A stretch of DNA of 64,000 bases. It comes from Microcoleus vaginatus WJT46-NPBG5 (GTDB lineage: Bacteria > Cyanobacteriota > Cyanobacteriia > Cyanobacteriales > Oscillatoriaceae). How positions within the stretch are numbered: the first letter of the stretch is position 1; every line of letters begins with the position of its first letter. The notes below the pieces were generated by a model, which was not told the origin of the DNA, did no database searches, and worked only from the letters and a program-made list of their open reading frames with translations. Both the position numbers and the translations under genes were made by a program. Shown one piece after another: positions 1-10,645 of the stretch. Where the stretch lies: assembly GCA_019359355.1 (NCBI GenBank), contig JAHHHM010000017.1:1-64000 (forward strand), in the 5' to 3' direction.

Positions 1-42
1 GGTTTGGCAGAAATCATCGACGCTACAGAACAGTTCTTCTAG
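1..42 (+). CDS. C-terminal tail of a gene running in from the left edge
   Basis: The first 42 bases read in frame 1 as 13 residues (GLAEIIDATEQFF) followed by TAG. The composition is that of an ordinary soluble protein C-terminus, so this is probably the end of a plus-strand gene whose body lies outside the window. It is convergent with the large kinase gene on the minus strand. Thirteen residues are too few to assign a family, and an open frame of this length can also arise by chance. Confidence 0.35.
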   Translation, partial: GLAEIIDATEQFF

Positions 43-201
43 ACTAAACATAGGGCAAGCAGAGGGATGAGAATTCAGCACTTTCAGCCTATCTGTTTTG
101 CCCCTCCCTTATCCCGAACTCACGTTACCTAAAACCAGAACCTTTGTCTAAAGAGGATTTAAGCAAAAAAGAAAATTAGCAGGACATAACCAGATTTGGT
201 A

Positions 202-3200
202 TTACCCTAAATCCTTTATGGGAATCTCGATCACAAATTTTGTTCCGCCACCAACCCTCGATTCACAGGTTAATTGACCTCCATGTTTTTTGACAATAGC
301 ATAACTAACAGATAAACCCAAACCCGTACCGCTTCCTACTGGTTTAGTCGTAAAAAATGGCTCGAATATGCGCTCTCGAATAGGGGTGGGAATCCCACTA
401 CCATTATCGGTGATCGCAATTCTTACCTGTTCTTTTCCTATGACTTCAGTTTGAATCCGAATGAAGGGATTTTTATTCGTTTTACTAACTTGCTTGAGAG
501 CATCAAGAGCATTACTGATAATACCCATAAAGACTTGATTCATCTCACTCGCATAACAGGTGACATCAGGAAGATCACCATACTCTTTAATCAGTTCTAT
601 TTTGGGTTGATTATTACTCCCTTGGAAGCGATTTTGTAAAATTAGTAACGTACTTTCAATGCCGGTGTGTAAATCTACCGCTTTCTTGTCGGATTCATCT
701 AAGCGCGAAAAATTCCGCAGGCTCAGAATAATTTGCTTGATTCTTTCGCTTCCCACCTTCATCGATTGCAAAATTTTAATAAAATCTTCTCTGATAAAAT
801 CCAACTCTACTTCTTCAGTTTTTGCCTGAATTAATAAATTATTCTGAGGATACTCTTGCTGATACAATTCAAGCAAACTCAGCAGATTTTTAACATAAAT
901 TTCTGTCGGCTGTAAATTCCCATAAATAAAATTTACTGGATTATTAATTTCGTGTGCTATCCCTGCTACCAATTGACCAAGAGCTGACATTTTCTCACTC
1001 TGAATTAATTGGGCTTGAGTTTGTTGCAAATTTTTCAATGCTTGCTCTAAATCAGCAGCTTTTTGCCTTAAATCTTTAGTTTTCCGATCTACTTCCACCT
1101 CCAAAGAGTGAGAATAATTCTCTACTTGTTGATACAAAAGCGCATTCTCCAGAGAGATAGCAGCTTGAACTGTCAGAATTTGGAGAGTTTCGATGTGATC
1201 GCTAGTAAATGCTCCCACTGTGAGATTATTTTCTAAATACAAAATTGCGATCAATTTTCCCTGTTTGCTAATCGGAATACATAAAACTGATTTAGGCTGG
1301 TAGGTGATGATATAAGGATCACCAGCAAACTGAGTAGAAGCACTCAAGTTATCGAAAACTGCCGTTTTTTGACTTCTGGCGACAGAATAAATCAAACTTT
1401 GGGGTAAGTCTTGACATTCAACCAGAGGAATTTGCCTGTTTTCTATATGATTTTGATTAGCGTTCGCCACCACTAACCATTTTGCCTCTTGATGAACCAC
1501 TAAAATTCCCGTTTGCGCTCCCGCATTATCGAGGGCAATTTGCATCAAAGTAGCTAACAGTTTCTCTAATTCAATTTCTTGAGAAATAGCTTGTGCAGCT
1601 TTCATCACTGCTGGAAAATTCAACCATAAATTCAGGCTGCTGCTACTGGTGCTAGTTATGCTTCTCATCAGGGTTTGCGATATCGTTCCCCCAGATGCAA
1701 TCGTTGGGTTCTGCGGTTGTAGAATAGCTGCTAGTAGTTGAGGGTAATGTTCTTCTAAATAGGCAACTTTCGCTTTCGCGCCCCATCGGGTGTAACAGTA
1801 ATATGCTTCCTGCATATATCCAGCAGCAACTTTTTCTTTACCCCTGTTCAGATAAAATTTCGCTGCCAGTTCATTCGCTAAGGCTTCTTCTTGGATATAT
1901 TCGTTTTCTTTGGCTCCGGCAATAGCGCGATCGTACCAATCGCCTGCTTCATAATTCTTGCCGAAAACCCGGCATTTTTCTGCCTCTATTAAGTCAACTT
2001 TATGGTGGTAATTCATTGGGGCATGGTGCGCCCATTGAGCGAGAATATTGTAATGGGTTTCCAGCAGAGCGAGAGTGTTAGCTTGCTCAATTTCTGACTG
2101 GGTAAAGAATACTGCCAAGTAGGTTAAGCCGGCATAGAAATGGAAAACCGGAGTATGAATCATTGCAGCCGCTACCATCAAATATGGCTTAGCTTGGGCA
2201 ATGTAGCCTAGGGCATTGGTGTAGTTGCCAAAAAGATAGGCAAGCATTAGTTTGTAGTTAGAGGCAGTAGCGAGCGCAGTAAACTCACTATTCTGATGGT
2301 GTTGAGGAAACATCACAGTTTCATCATAAGCCTGACCGACTAACAAATCCGGTTGATTGACATTTTCCCTCAAGTTATGCACTGTCTGTTGTGTTATCTT
2401 CAGGTAAACCACAGGAGAATATTGCTTGACAGTTTCTAAGGCAACACAGTAATTTTCTATTTCTGCTGCCCAAGTATCAATCTCTACGCCTGAGAAAAAA
2501 TTATTATAGAAATAACAAGTGATGCTATAGCCAGCATGGAGAAAATCACCTGTTTCTATTCCGACCAAATAGGATTCTTTCGCCGTTGGAATTGATGCCC
2601 TCAGTGCTTCTTGACGATGCTGGATAAAACAGCAAAACCAAATTAAAGTTAGACACTTAAATTCCCGGCCATTAAACTGATTAAGTAAACTCAGTGCTAC
2701 TCGTCCAAAGCGATAACCCTTTTCTACTTCTCCAAAAAAACTAGACAGCACAATACCATAACCCACATACCCAATCGTTGATGCGGGTGCATTTCCAAAT
2801 TGAAGTGATAGACTGACCATTGTGGCGCAAAGCAGCGGCTGCAAGGCCGGATTTCCCATAAAAATGGCCGGAAATAACATAGCTAACAGTTGCATCGCTG
2901 CAATTGTTCGAGGATCGCTCATTACGGGAAGGTTAGCTAAATCCTCAATTTGTTTGCCCTCCATTTGACTCGCAAGGTTTTGCAGTGCAATGCTGGTCAA
3001 GGCTTCGTCAGCTTCATAGGGGAGTTCAATGCCCAATTGTACGAGAGCATTTGTACCGACAGATATTGCTTCTAACATCTGACTCTGACTGGTCAGTGCG
3101 TAGATTTGAATCTCAAATATCTTGACTTTATCTAAGATGGTTTTAGCCGATCGCAAAACTCGGTCTGCCATTTCTTCCATGCAATCAAAATCAGCATTCA

Positions 3201-5661
3201 AGTAGGCAGTTTCAGCCGCAGCTACATAAAAATTTAGGGTTAATTCATACTGAGTTTGCCAACAGTTTTCTGTCAGCAACTCAATCCCTGTTTGCACAAA
3301 ACTTCTGGCGGCTGCATAGGCTGTAGAATTTCTGGCTTTCTGTGCGGCAGCTAAGTTCAGTTGGGCTAAAGTTTCCCGTTCTTGCGGTTGAGTGATTAAC
3401 CCAATTCCTAAATTCAAATGCCCAATAATATCAAACAGCTTTTCTTCTTTTTCTATTTCTGATAAGTTTTGTTGGAGTAGTTGACCAATTTTCAGATGAG
3501 TTGCCTGTTTTTGGTCTTTTGGAATCAGAGAATAGGCAGCTTGTTGAACACGATCATGCAAAAATCTGTATTTAGCACTTTTTTTATTAGCTTTTTTATC
3601 TTCTGCGCTGAAGTTATTATTACGCTCAATCTGGTAAAACTTATAGATATTACTAATTGGTAAAATAAAACCTTCCTGCAAAGCCTGCCATAAGATAGTT
3701 GCCGTCTCTGTTTCCGATTCTTGTAAAACGATTGCTAATGTATGCAAATCGAACTGCGCCCCAATACAAGCAGCCAACTTTAAGACATCCTGAGTTGGCA
3801 TTGGTAATTTCTGCAATTGCAAGGACATAAATTCAACAACATCGTCAGTAATTACCAAGGTGTTTATTTTGGCAATATCGCACTGCCAATGTTGAATATC
3901 CCAATTAAAGCTAATTAAATTGTCATTGTGTAAAGCTTTGAGGAACTGAGTTGCAAAGAAAGGATTTCCCTGAGTTTTTTGATAGACTAATTTTGCCAAG
4001 GGCTGGGCTAGGGACAATTTACAATTTAGTGTATCTGCTACTAACTCATTAATATCCGACTCTCTTAACGGTGGTAATGTAATCGTATTTACCGCTACCC
4101 CAGTTTTGACCAGTTCATCTACGGTTAAGATAAATGGATGTACGGGTGACACTTCATTATCTCGATAAGCGCCTAGTATTAATAGATATCTAGAATCTTG
4201 CATCAATAATGCAAGCAAGTTTAACGATGCAGAATCGGCCCATTGCAAGTCATCCAAAAAAATTACTAAGGGATGTTCAATACTGGTAAAGACTTTGACA
4301 AACTTTTGAAATAATAAATTAAAGCGATTTTGGGCGGCTATTCCTGATAATTCTAAAGCTGGTGGCTGTTTACCGATGATGTTTTCTAACTCAGGAATTA
4401 CGTCAATTAAAACTTGCCCGTTCTCTCCCAGTGCTGAGAGAATATTCATTTTCCATGTTTGCAATTGCTCATCTGATTCTGATAAGAGTTGCCCCATTAA
4501 ATCGCGAAAAGCTTGCACGAAGGCTGAAAAAGGAATATTCCGTTGAAATTGGTCATATTTGCCTTTAATAAAATAGCCACGTTGGCGAACAATGGGTTTA
4601 TGAACTTCATTAACCACTACGGTTTTCCCAATCCCAGAAAAGCCGGCTACTAGCATCATTTCGGTTGCACCATTAGCAACGCGATCAAAGGCATTTAATA
4701 GTTGATTGACTTCCGTTTCTCTGCCGTAGAGTTTTTCAGGAATGAGAAAGCAATCGCTGATATCTCGTTTTCCAATTTCAAACGCTTCTATTGTGCCTGT
4801 GCTTTGTAGTTGAGCTAGACAGGTTTCTAAATCATGCTTAATTCCTAATGCGCTCTGATAACGATCTTCGGCATTTTTGGCAAGTAGCTTGCTGACAATT
4901 GATGACAAGGTTAGGGGTAGTTCTGAATTAATTTGATGGATGGGAAGCGGCTGTTTTGCCAGGTGACAATGTACTAACTCCATCGGATCTTCTGAGATAA
5001 ATGGTAGTCTCCCTGTCAACAGTTCATAAAATGTGACTCCCAAGGCATAAAAATCACTTCGATAATCTATCCCTCGATTCATTCGGCCCGTTTGTTCGGG
5101 AGAAAGGTATGATAATGTGCCTTCTAGATCGTTAGCATTCTGAACTTCTTGGGCCTCTCTGGGTAGAAGAGAAGCAATGCTAAAATCAATTAATTTTACT
5201 TTTTTATTATCAAAACTAATTAGAATATTAGCGGGTTTAATGTCTTTATGAATAACCCTGTTTTGATAGAGATAGTGTAGAGAGTCTGTAAGTTGGATGG
5301 CTATTTGGATAAATTCTTCTAAAGCTAAGGATTTACACTCAGAATTTTCATCTGTGGCTCTTTTGAGATAATCAGAGAGGGAAATTCCGCCGAAGTCTTC
5401 CATGACTAAGGCATAACTATTGCGATATACTTCAAGTGCTAAAGGTTTTACAATGCTAGGAAAGTCGAGATTTCTGGCAATGGTATATTGGTTGCGAAAT
5501 TGGACAAGTTCGTTAAAGCTTGGGCATTCGTTTCGCAGTAGTTTAATGACGATGGGTTGTTGGTCATGGGTGCGGATGCCTCGATAAACGAGGGTGCGCG
5601 TACCTCTATATAATTCTTTTGTGATTTCATAACCCTGAAAATTGGTAAGCGTATTCATCAT
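202..5661 (-). CDS. Giant hybrid Ser/Thr kinase - AAA ATPase - GAF - histidine kinase
   Basis: An 1819-residue signalling protein with two kinase chemistries. Residues about 10-280 are a Ser/Thr kinase: a catalytic HKD ([13 protein letters not shown]), DFS in place of DFG (LIDFSIAS) and an activation segment [11 protein letters not shown]. Next is a STAND/AAA-type ATPase with Walker A GFSGIGKT near residue 345 and a Walker B-like [12 protein letters not shown] near 470, then a long helical-repeat region, a GAF domain (about 1400-1540), a coiled coil, a HisKA phosphoacceptor in [12 protein letters not shown] (near 1570) and a HATPase with DNGSGIP and GTGLGLS. This architecture is common in filamentous cyanobacteria. 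No membrane segment is evident, so it is probably cytoplasmic. Input and partner response regulator are unknown. The start is the first of two adjacent ATG codons. Confidence 0.93.
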   Translation of the reverse strand: MMNTLTNFQGYEITKELYRGTRTLVYRGIRTHDQQPIVIKLLRNECPSFNELVQFRNQYTIARNLDFPSIVKPLALEVYRNSYALVMEDFGGISLSDYLKRATDENSECKSLALEEFIQIAIQLTDSLHYLYQNRVIHKDIKPANILISFDNKKVKLIDFSIASLLPREAQEVQNANDLEGTLSYLSPEQTGRMNRGIDYRSDFYALGVTFYELLTGRLPFISEDPMELVHCHLAKQPLPIHQINSELPLTLSSIVSKLLAKNAEDRYQSALGIKHDLETCLAQLQSTGTIEAFEIGKRDISDCFLIPEKLYGRETEVNQLLNAFDRVANGATEMMLVAGFSGIGKTVVVNEVHKPIVRQRGYFIKGKYDQFQRNIPFSAFVQAFRDLMGQLLSESDEQLQTWKMNILSALGENGQVLIDVIPELENIIGKQPPALELSGIAAQNRFNLLFQKFVKVFTSIEHPLVIFLDDLQWADSASLNLLALLMQDSRYLLILGAYRDNEVSPVHPFILTVDELVKTGVAVNTITLPPLRESDINELVADTLNCKLSLAQPLAKLVYQKTQGNPFFATQFLKALHNDNLISFNWDIQHWQCDIAKINTLVITDDVVEFMSLQLQKLPMPTQDVLKLAACIGAQFDLHTLAIVLQESETETATILWQALQEGFILPISNIYKFYQIERNNNFSAEDKKANKKSAKYRFLHDRVQQAAYSLIPKDQKQATHLKIGQLLQQNLSEIEKEEKLFDIIGHLNLGIGLITQPQERETLAQLNLAAAQKARNSTAYAAARSFVQTGIELLTENCWQTQYELTLNFYVAAAETAYLNADFDCMEEMADRVLRSAKTILDKVKIFEIQIYALTSQSQMLEAISVGTNALVQLGIELPYEADEALTSIALQNLASQMEGKQIEDLANLPVMSDPRTIAAMQLLAMLFPAIFMGNPALQPLLCATMVSLSLQFGNAPASTIGYVGYGIVLSSFFGEVEKGYRFGRVALSLLNQFNGREFKCLTLIWFCCFIQHRQEALRASIPTAKESYLVGIETGDFLHAGYSITCYFYNNFFSGVEIDTWAAEIENYCVALETVKQYSPVVYLKITQQTVHNLRENVNQPDLLVGQAYDETVMFPQHHQNSEFTALATASNYKLMLAYLFGNYTNALGYIAQAKPYLMVAAAMIHTPVFHFYAGLTYLAVFFTQSEIEQANTLALLETHYNILAQWAHHAPMNYHHKVDLIEAEKCRVFGKNYEAGDWYDRAIAGAKENEYIQEEALANELAAKFYLNRGKEKVAAGYMQEAYYCYTRWGAKAKVAYLEEHYPQLLAAILQPQNPTIASGGTISQTLMRSITSTSSSSLNLWLNFPAVMKAAQAISQEIELEKLLATLMQIALDNAGAQTGILVVHQEAKWLVVANANQNHIENRQIPLVECQDLPQSLIYSVARSQKTAVFDNLSASTQFAGDPYIITYQPKSVLCIPISKQGKLIAILYLENNLTVGAFTSDHIETLQILTVQAAISLENALLYQQVENYSHSLEVEVDRKTKDLRQKAADLEQALKNLQQTQAQLIQSEKMSALGQLVAGIAHEINNPVNFIYGNLQPTEIYVKNLLSLLELYQQEYPQNNLLIQAKTEEVELDFIREDFIKILQSMKVGSERIKQIILSLRNFSRLDESDKKAVDLHTGIESTLLILQNRFQGSNNQPKIELIKEYGDLPDVTCYASEMNQVFMGIISNALDALKQVSKTNKNPFIRIQTEVIGKEQVRIAITDNGSGIPTPIRERIFEPFFTTKPVGSGTGLGLSVSYAIVKKHGGQLTCESRVGGGTKFVIEIPIKDLG

Positions 5662-5715
5662 TAGTGAATCTACTTCAAGTTATTTTCTATTCTTCCCTAA
5701 GCAGTAGGATTTATA

Positions 5716-5901
5716 TCAAAAGGCCGGCTCTGGTAAAGCTTCGTTTTCTGGGATCGATTTTAAAATTGCCTCTGGAGTTATTTTAACTGGTAAAAGTTCG
5801 ACAACGGCGGGGATTGTTGCTTCTGGTTGTATAGCTTCTAGGCTAACGCAGCAAAATGAGGGATTTGGTATATTTTCTACCTTTAACATTTCTTTAATCA
5901 A
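5716..5901 (-). CDS. Possible small hypothetical protein upstream of the hybrid kinase
   Basis: A 61-residue open frame on the same strand as the hybrid kinase, ending 54 bases before its start codon. It is acidic and proline-rich, with no membrane segment and no motif I recognise. The longest version needs a TTG start; an internal ATG at codon 5 is an alternative, and neither has a convincing Shine-Dalgarno sequence. It borders the DnaA-box cluster. It may be a small leader protein co-transcribed with the kinase, or chance. Confidence 0.3.
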   Translation of the reverse strand: MIKEMLKVENIPNPSFCCVSLEAIQPEATIPAVVELLPVKITPEAILKSIPENEALPEPAF

Positions 5902-5932
5902 AAGGTTACGAACTCAGGATATCAGCCCAACC

Positions 5933-6171
5933 TGTGGAAAACTGATGCGAATCTGTGGAAAACTCTGTGGATAATCTGTGGAAAAGCGGCATGAGCCAGT
6001 GAAAAACGCAATTAGGTATAAATACGCTGTGGAAAAATTGGGGACTTTTCCCACAGGTTTTCCACAGGCTGAACCGGCATCAAAGATTTGCCGGTAAAGC
6101 GTTTCTTAAGTTTTTCCACAATTTCCACAGCCTCTACGACTACTATTAATAAATTTATTTCTAATTAGTCG
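5933..6171. other. Candidate chromosomal origin of replication (oriC)
   Basis: The sequence shows a dense cluster of DnaA-box 9-mers. TGTGGAAAA (reverse of TTTTCCACA) lies at 5933-5941, 5954-5962, 5977-5985 and 6028-6036, and TGTGGATAA (reverse of the canonical TTATCCACA) at 5966-5974. On the other strand TTTTCCACA lies at 6058-6066 and 6112-6120, with near matches TTTCCCACA (6047-6055) and ATTTCCACA (6121-6129). The boxes switch orientation near 6040. An AT-rich run at about 6141-6171 next to the last box could be the unwinding element. dnaN follows immediately, as reported near mapped origins in some cyanobacteria. No dnaA gene is present in the window. Confidence 0.8.
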
Positions 6172-6312
6172 TTTTCTTCGCACCGGCAGCCAACTAGATT
6201 GTTCACTCTAGAGAGTGCTACGATTTGCTTCCAGGCAAATTTTGCCAAAATATCGCTCAGGGGTATGGCGTGTTCCGTACTTCAATCACTCCAAAGTAGA
6301 CATTTAAACGCC

Positions 6313-7497
6313 ATGAAGCTGGTTTGTGCCCAAAGTGACCTTAGTACCAATTTATCGTTGGTCAGTCGTGCCGTTCCTTCTCGTCCGACGCATCCAGTGC
6401 TTGCCAACGTGCTCTTGAGTGCGGATATAGAAACGCAGCGGGTACAGCTGACAGCATTCGACCTCAGCCTCGGTTTACGCACCAGTTTTGCTGCCACTGT
6501 GGAAGAAGGCGGTGAAATGACGCTGCCGGCAAAACTGCTCAATGATATTGTGTCGCGTTTGCCCCAGGGAGAGATTACGCTAGAGGTTGAAGAAGCCGGC
6601 GCAGGAGAGGGTTCAGATGCCGGCATTACTGCCACCATTACTTCAACTTCAGGTCGCTACAAAGTGCGGGGGATGGGAGTAGAAGAATTTCCAGAGTTGC
6701 CGGTTGTAGAAAATGGTCAAGCAATTTACTTGCCTGGTGAGGCTTTAATTGAAGGACTGCGAGGTTCTTTGTTCGCCACCAGTGCGGATGAAACTAAGCA
6801 GGTACTCACCGGCGTCCACCTGAAAGTTGGCCAAGATGACTTAGAATTTGCTGCAACCGATGGCCACCGGCTGGCGGTTGTGCAAACACCCAAACAGGGT
6901 AAAGTCGATGATGAGTCAGATCAGCCAGAAACCGACAGCCGAGAATTTGAAATGACGGTTCCAGCAAGAGCATTGCGGGAATTGGAACGCATGGTGGGGA
7001 TGCGCCAAGGATCTGAACCGATTGCCCTGCATTTTGACCAAGGGCAAATTGTATTTGAGTTGGGAGATCAGCTGCTGACTAGCCGAAAATTGGAGGGGCA
7101 ATATCCGGCTTATCGGCAATTAATTCCCAAGAATTTTTCTAACCAAGTTAATGTTGATCGCCGGCAGTTTTTGAGTGCTTTAGAGCGAATTGCCGTGCTT
7201 GCTGACCAAAAGAATAATATTGTCAAATGTACGCTTGATAGCGAGAATCAGCAGATTTCTCTATCAGTTGAAGCGGCAGATGTGGGCAGTGGAAAAGAGT
7301 CAATGTCGGCGCAAATTTCGGGAGACGAACCCAAAGAAATTGCCTTCAACGTTAAATATCTGATGGATGGATTAAAAGTGCTGAATACCTCAGAAATTCA
7401 AATGCATCTAAATTTAGCCACAAATCCTGTGGTTTTGACGCCGTTGGGGGGGATGAAAATGATTTATTTAGTCATGCCGGTGCAGTTGAGAGCGTAA
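6313..7497 (+). CDS. dnaN: DNA polymerase III sliding clamp (beta subunit)
   Basis: 394 residues beginning MKLVCAQSDLSTNLSLVSRA, the expected N-terminus of the bacterial beta clamp, and ending with the conserved MPVQLRA tail that closes the third clamp domain. The clamp is a homodimeric ring that tethers DNA polymerase III to DNA. The open frame extends 38 codons further upstream without looking clamp-like, so the ATG at 6313 was chosen; it gives the usual family length. It sits directly downstream of the DnaA-box cluster and may be DnaA-regulated. A short acidic linker (about residues 198-215, rich in D, E, S) looks slightly expanded. Confidence 0.96.
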   Translation: MKLVCAQSDLSTNLSLVSRAVPSRPTHPVLANVLLSADIETQRVQLTAFDLSLGLRTSFAATVEEGGEMTLPAKLLNDIVSRLPQGEITLEVEEAGAGEGSDAGITATITSTSGRYKVRGMGVEEFPELPVVENGQAIYLPGEALIEGLRGSLFATSADETKQVLTGVHLKVGQDDLEFAATDGHRLAVVQTPKQGKVDDESDQPETDSREFEMTVPARALRELERMVGMRQGSEPIALHFDQGQIVFELGDQLLTSRKLEGQYPAYRQLIPKNFSNQVNVDRRQFLSALERIAVLADQKNNIVKCTLDSENQQISLSVEAADVGSGKESMSAQISGDEPKEIAFNVKYLMDGLKVLNTSEIQMHLNLATNPVVLTPLGGMKMIYLVMPVQLRA

Positions 7498-7590
7498 GCT
7501 CTCAAAACATTCATTGAGTAAATTTGTTCGGGACAAGTCAAACAACAGCGAGCTTTCAAGTCCCGACTTTCTCAAAAAATTTATAATGCA

Positions 7591-7677
7591 TTTCTCGAAA
7601 AAATCTTTTTCAACCCCAGATGCTCGTGCAGCGTAACGCGCCGGCATAGATGGGCATTTGAAGACTTTTGCAAGAAG
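7591..7677. repeat. Degenerate copy of a MITE-like inverted-repeat element
   Basis: The right end carries AGACTTTTGCAAGAAG (7662-7677), matching the terminal inverted repeat of the intact copy at 37780-37878. The left end (TTTCTCGAAAAAATCT, 7591-7606) is a diverged version of its complement. The size is similar to the intact copy. It lies between dnaN and the exporter operon. Confidence 0.5.
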
Positions 7678-7755
7678 TTTAATATAAATTTCTTTGCTCT
7701 AGCTCCCCACCAATAGTTAAATTAAAAGGAATCGCCTCGGCTATAAGAGTTGATA

Positions 7756-9342
7756 ATGGGGCAAAAAGATAAAAAACAAGTCACAGCCGGCATCAAATGG
7801 ATCATGGTGTCAGCAGTTTTAGCCCTGGCAAGTGCCGGCGGCTGGTTGGTTTATGCCCAACTACTCAACCGCCCATCCGATCCGGTGCCGGTGCGTCTGA
7901 TTGACGTTAAACAAGACAACGTTGAAAGTACAATCAACGAGAGCGGCACAGTGGAACTAGGGGGTCAACAAACCCTCAAATCACCTATAGAAGGCGCTGT
8001 TGATAAAGTCTTGGTGCGACAAGGCGAACGTGTGGAATCTGGGGAGCAACTGCTCGTGTTGCGAAACCCAGAACGACAGACAAGCCTAAGTAGCCAACAA
8101 TCAAAAATTCGAGAACAGGAAATCATTTTAGCGAGCAATCGGCAGAAAGTTCTCGAAGCCACCGCACAGCTCAATGCTGCCCAAAAGGCACTTCAGGATA
8201 TTGTCAGCCGGCGCGACAATACAAAACAAATTAGTCTCAACGAACAGCAGTTGGTGAGAGAAAAACAACAACTCGCCTTAGCAAGCAGCCGGCAAAAAGT
8301 TCTTGATGCGAAAGAAAGCCTTGCATCCACACAGCGAGAACTTCGGGAACTTGAAGAATTAGATCGTCGAGGTTTTATTGCCAAAAGGGAACTTCGAGAT
8401 CAGGAAGAGACAGTCCGCAATGCTGAATCTGCCTTACGCCAAGCACAGTCACAAGTGAACACCGATATTATCGAGCAACAACGCCTTCAATTAGAAATTC
8501 AAAAAATAGAAGAAGAATTTCAGGACAAAGCCGAAGAAGACCGCTCTCAATTGCAACAAGCTGAGGCATCTGAACGAGAGGCTGCTGCTGCATTGCGGCA
8601 AGCTGAAGCAGAGGTTGCCACCACGACGGTTGCACTACAACAAGCGCAATTAGAACGCCAAGAAATTGAAGAGAAACTTCAAGAAAATGTTGTGATTGCC
8701 CCGATTAATGGTGTGATTCTCGACCTCGTCGTTAAAGAAGGGGATGGCGTTAATCTCAGCAATAACCTGCTCACTCTGGGCGATCCCTCCCAAGAATTCG
8801 TAAAACTTCAACTTTCCACTCTGAATGCGGCGCGAGTAAAGCCGAACCAAGAAGCCCGGATCAGCGTGATTGGCCCAGAAGGGCAAACCTTTACCGGACA
8901 AGTGGTGAGTTTGTCCCCCCTAGCCGGTGCCGGCACCCAAAATAGCCAGCAGCAAAGCAGCGAAGCCGCTCAAGCAACGGTGCCGGCAGCGGTGCGGCTG
9001 AGCACTCCCAGCGGTAAGCTGATTCCAGGCAGTCAGGTGAATGTGGAAATCGTGCTGGATGCGCGGCAAAATGTAGTGGTTTTGGATACAGAGGCCATTC
9101 AGCGGGAGGGTCCATTACCGTTTGTCTGGGTGCGCGACACTCAAGGCAAAGCTCAGAAACGGCCTGTTAAGCTGGGCTTAGAGGGGTTAGTCACAGTCGA
9201 GGTCAAATCGGGACTGCGACCGGGCGACCAGGTTGTGGTGCCCCCGCCAGAGGCTGCTTTGGAGGCTGGAATGCCGGTGACTCCCGAAGTAGAACCCCCG
9301 AACCCTAAAAATGGCAAGGGAAAACCGAGAACCAAAAAATAA
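7756..9342 (+). CDS. Efflux membrane-fusion (periplasmic adaptor) protein
   Basis: 528 residues. An N-terminal membrane anchor (about 15-38, WIMVSAVLALASAGGW) is followed by a biotinyl-lipoyl-like half-motif (ESTINESGTVELGG), a very long alpha-helical coiled coil rich in Q, E, A and R (about 105-305), the second lipoyl half (VVIAPINGVILDLVVKEGD), a beta-barrel domain and a basic C-terminal tail (NGKGKPRTKK). This is the HlyD/MacA/DevB adaptor layout, bridging an inner-membrane permease to an outer-membrane channel. The next two genes supply the permease and the channel, consistent with one operon. The ATG at 7756 is preferred to an upstream TTG at 7750. Substrate unknown. Confidence 0.9.
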   Translation: MGQKDKKQVTAGIKWIMVSAVLALASAGGWLVYAQLLNRPSDPVPVRLIDVKQDNVESTINESGTVELGGQQTLKSPIEGAVDKVLVRQGERVESGEQLLVLRNPERQTSLSSQQSKIREQEIILASNRQKVLEATAQLNAAQKALQDIVSRRDNTKQISLNEQQLVREKQQLALASSRQKVLDAKESLASTQRELRELEELDRRGFIAKRELRDQEETVRNAESALRQAQSQVNTDIIEQQRLQLEIQKIEEEFQDKAEEDRSQLQQAEASEREAAAALRQAEAEVATTTVALQQAQLERQEIEEKLQENVVIAPINGVILDLVVKEGDGVNLSNNLLTLGDPSQEFVKLQLSTLNAARVKPNQEARISVIGPEGQTFTGQVVSLSPLAGAGTQNSQQQSSEAAQATVPAAVRLSTPSGKLIPGSQVNVEIVLDARQNVVVLDTEAIQREGPLPFVWVRDTQGKAQKRPVKLGLEGLVTVEVKSGLRPGDQVVVPPPEAALEAGMPVTPEVEPPNPKNGKGKPRTKK

Positions 9343-9363
9343 CTGCCTAACTCTAAAATCGAT

Positions 9364-10524
9364 ATGAGCCTCGCCCCTTTCGATCTCCTCGCCCTCACTT
9401 GCAACTCTTTGCGCGGCAACCCCCTACGTTCCGCCTTGACAACGCTGGGAGTGTTCATGGGAGTGGCTGCTGTCAGCGCCACGCTTCAAGTGGGCAGTAT
9501 TAGCAAAGCTGTGATCCAACAGCAACTTGCAGAACGCGATGCGCCTCACGTTAGGCTTTTCCCTTGGAATATTGATCTGAAGTTGGAAGATATGGAATTT
9601 TTGCGACAGCGAATCGTGGGTTTGCAGGCGATTAGTGCCACAAGGTGGGCGGGTTCTCCTCAAACGATATTTCAGGGAGAGGAAGCAACGCCTTCTATGC
9701 AGGCTGTTTCTCAAGACTATTTGTTAACATCAGGTCGGCAATTGGTGGTAGGCCGGTTTTTCAATCCTGGGGATTTTGCCGGCTATCGTCCTGTGGTGAT
9801 AATTGATGAATTTTTGGTAGAAAAACTGTTTCAAGGTAAAAATCCACTTAATCAGCGCATTTATGCTGATACCCGGCCTTATATTGTCGTGGGGGTGGTG
9901 CCAACCAAGGTGAGTGAGGATGAACCAGAGGGACAATTGTTACTGCCGATGTCGGTTTACAGCGCCCTGACGGGTAGCCGCGATATTGGAAGCATTTCGC
10001 TGCGCCCTTACGAGATGGAAGACTTGGCCGATATGAAAGAACAAGCCGAGAAGCTTCTGGAACAGCGTTTTCCAGGTCAGAAGTTTGGGATTTTTAACAA
10101 TGTTGAAAAAATTATAGAGCAGCAAAAAACTCTGGAATTGGTTTCACAAGCACTGCTAGCACTGGGGGCAATTTCACTGCTGGTTGGGGGTGTTGGAATT
10201 GCTAATATTAGTATCGCAGCCGTCATGGAACGCACCCCAGAAATCGGTCTGAGGCGAGCAATTGGGGCAACTCAGCAAGATATTATGTTGCAGTTTATTC
10301 TAGAAGCAGCGATTTTAAGTTTAGTCGGGGGAATTGTAGCCATTGTAACAGTACACGGGTTAACGGTTGTGGTGGCTGAGACGTTTACACTACCTTACGA
10401 ATTTGAAACCGGCACCGCAGCTTTAGCATTAGGATCAGCACTGTTAGTCGGAGTCGGTGCTGGATTTATGCCGGCTATCCGCGCCAGCCGGCTCGATCCA
10501 GTTAAAGCATTACGTTCTGAGTAA
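9364..10524 (+). CDS. ABC exporter permease, MacB/DevC-like, without ATPase domain
   Basis: 386 residues with one N-terminal membrane helix (NPLRSALTTLGVFMGVAAV), a large MacB-type periplasmic domain (about 45-255) and three C-terminal helices forming an FtsX domain, including the typical GVGIANISIAAVMERTPEIG and the end motif RASRLDPVKALRSE. Full-length MacB carries an ATPase at its N-terminus; that part is absent here, as in DevC, so a separate ATPase must energise the pump. None is encoded in this window. The gene starts 21 bases after the adaptor gene, so the two are almost certainly co-transcribed. Confidence 0.9.
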   Translation: MSLAPFDLLALTCNSLRGNPLRSALTTLGVFMGVAAVSATLQVGSISKAVIQQQLAERDAPHVRLFPWNIDLKLEDMEFLRQRIVGLQAISATRWAGSPQTIFQGEEATPSMQAVSQDYLLTSGRQLVVGRFFNPGDFAGYRPVVIIDEFLVEKLFQGKNPLNQRIYADTRPYIVVGVVPTKVSEDEPEGQLLLPMSVYSALTGSRDIGSISLRPYEMEDLADMKEQAEKLLEQRFPGQKFGIFNNVEKIIEQQKTLELVSQALLALGAISLLVGGVGIANISIAAVMERTPEIGLRRAIGATQQDIMLQFILEAAILSLVGGIVAIVTVHGLTVVVAETFTLPYEFETGTAALALGSALLVGVGAGFMPAIRASRLDPVKALRSE

Positions 10525-10645
10525 AAATCACACAAAAGTTTAAAAATAACCAAAGAAATCTAAACTAAATCACCCCAACCCTTAACCCATCTGCGGTTTA
10601 AAAAAACACCTTTGCAAAAAAATTACTGAGCTGGCTTTAATTCTT

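Noticed and set aside
6282-6638. 118-residue minus-strand ORF over dnaN
   Set aside because: Antisense shadow of the well-supported dnaN coding region.
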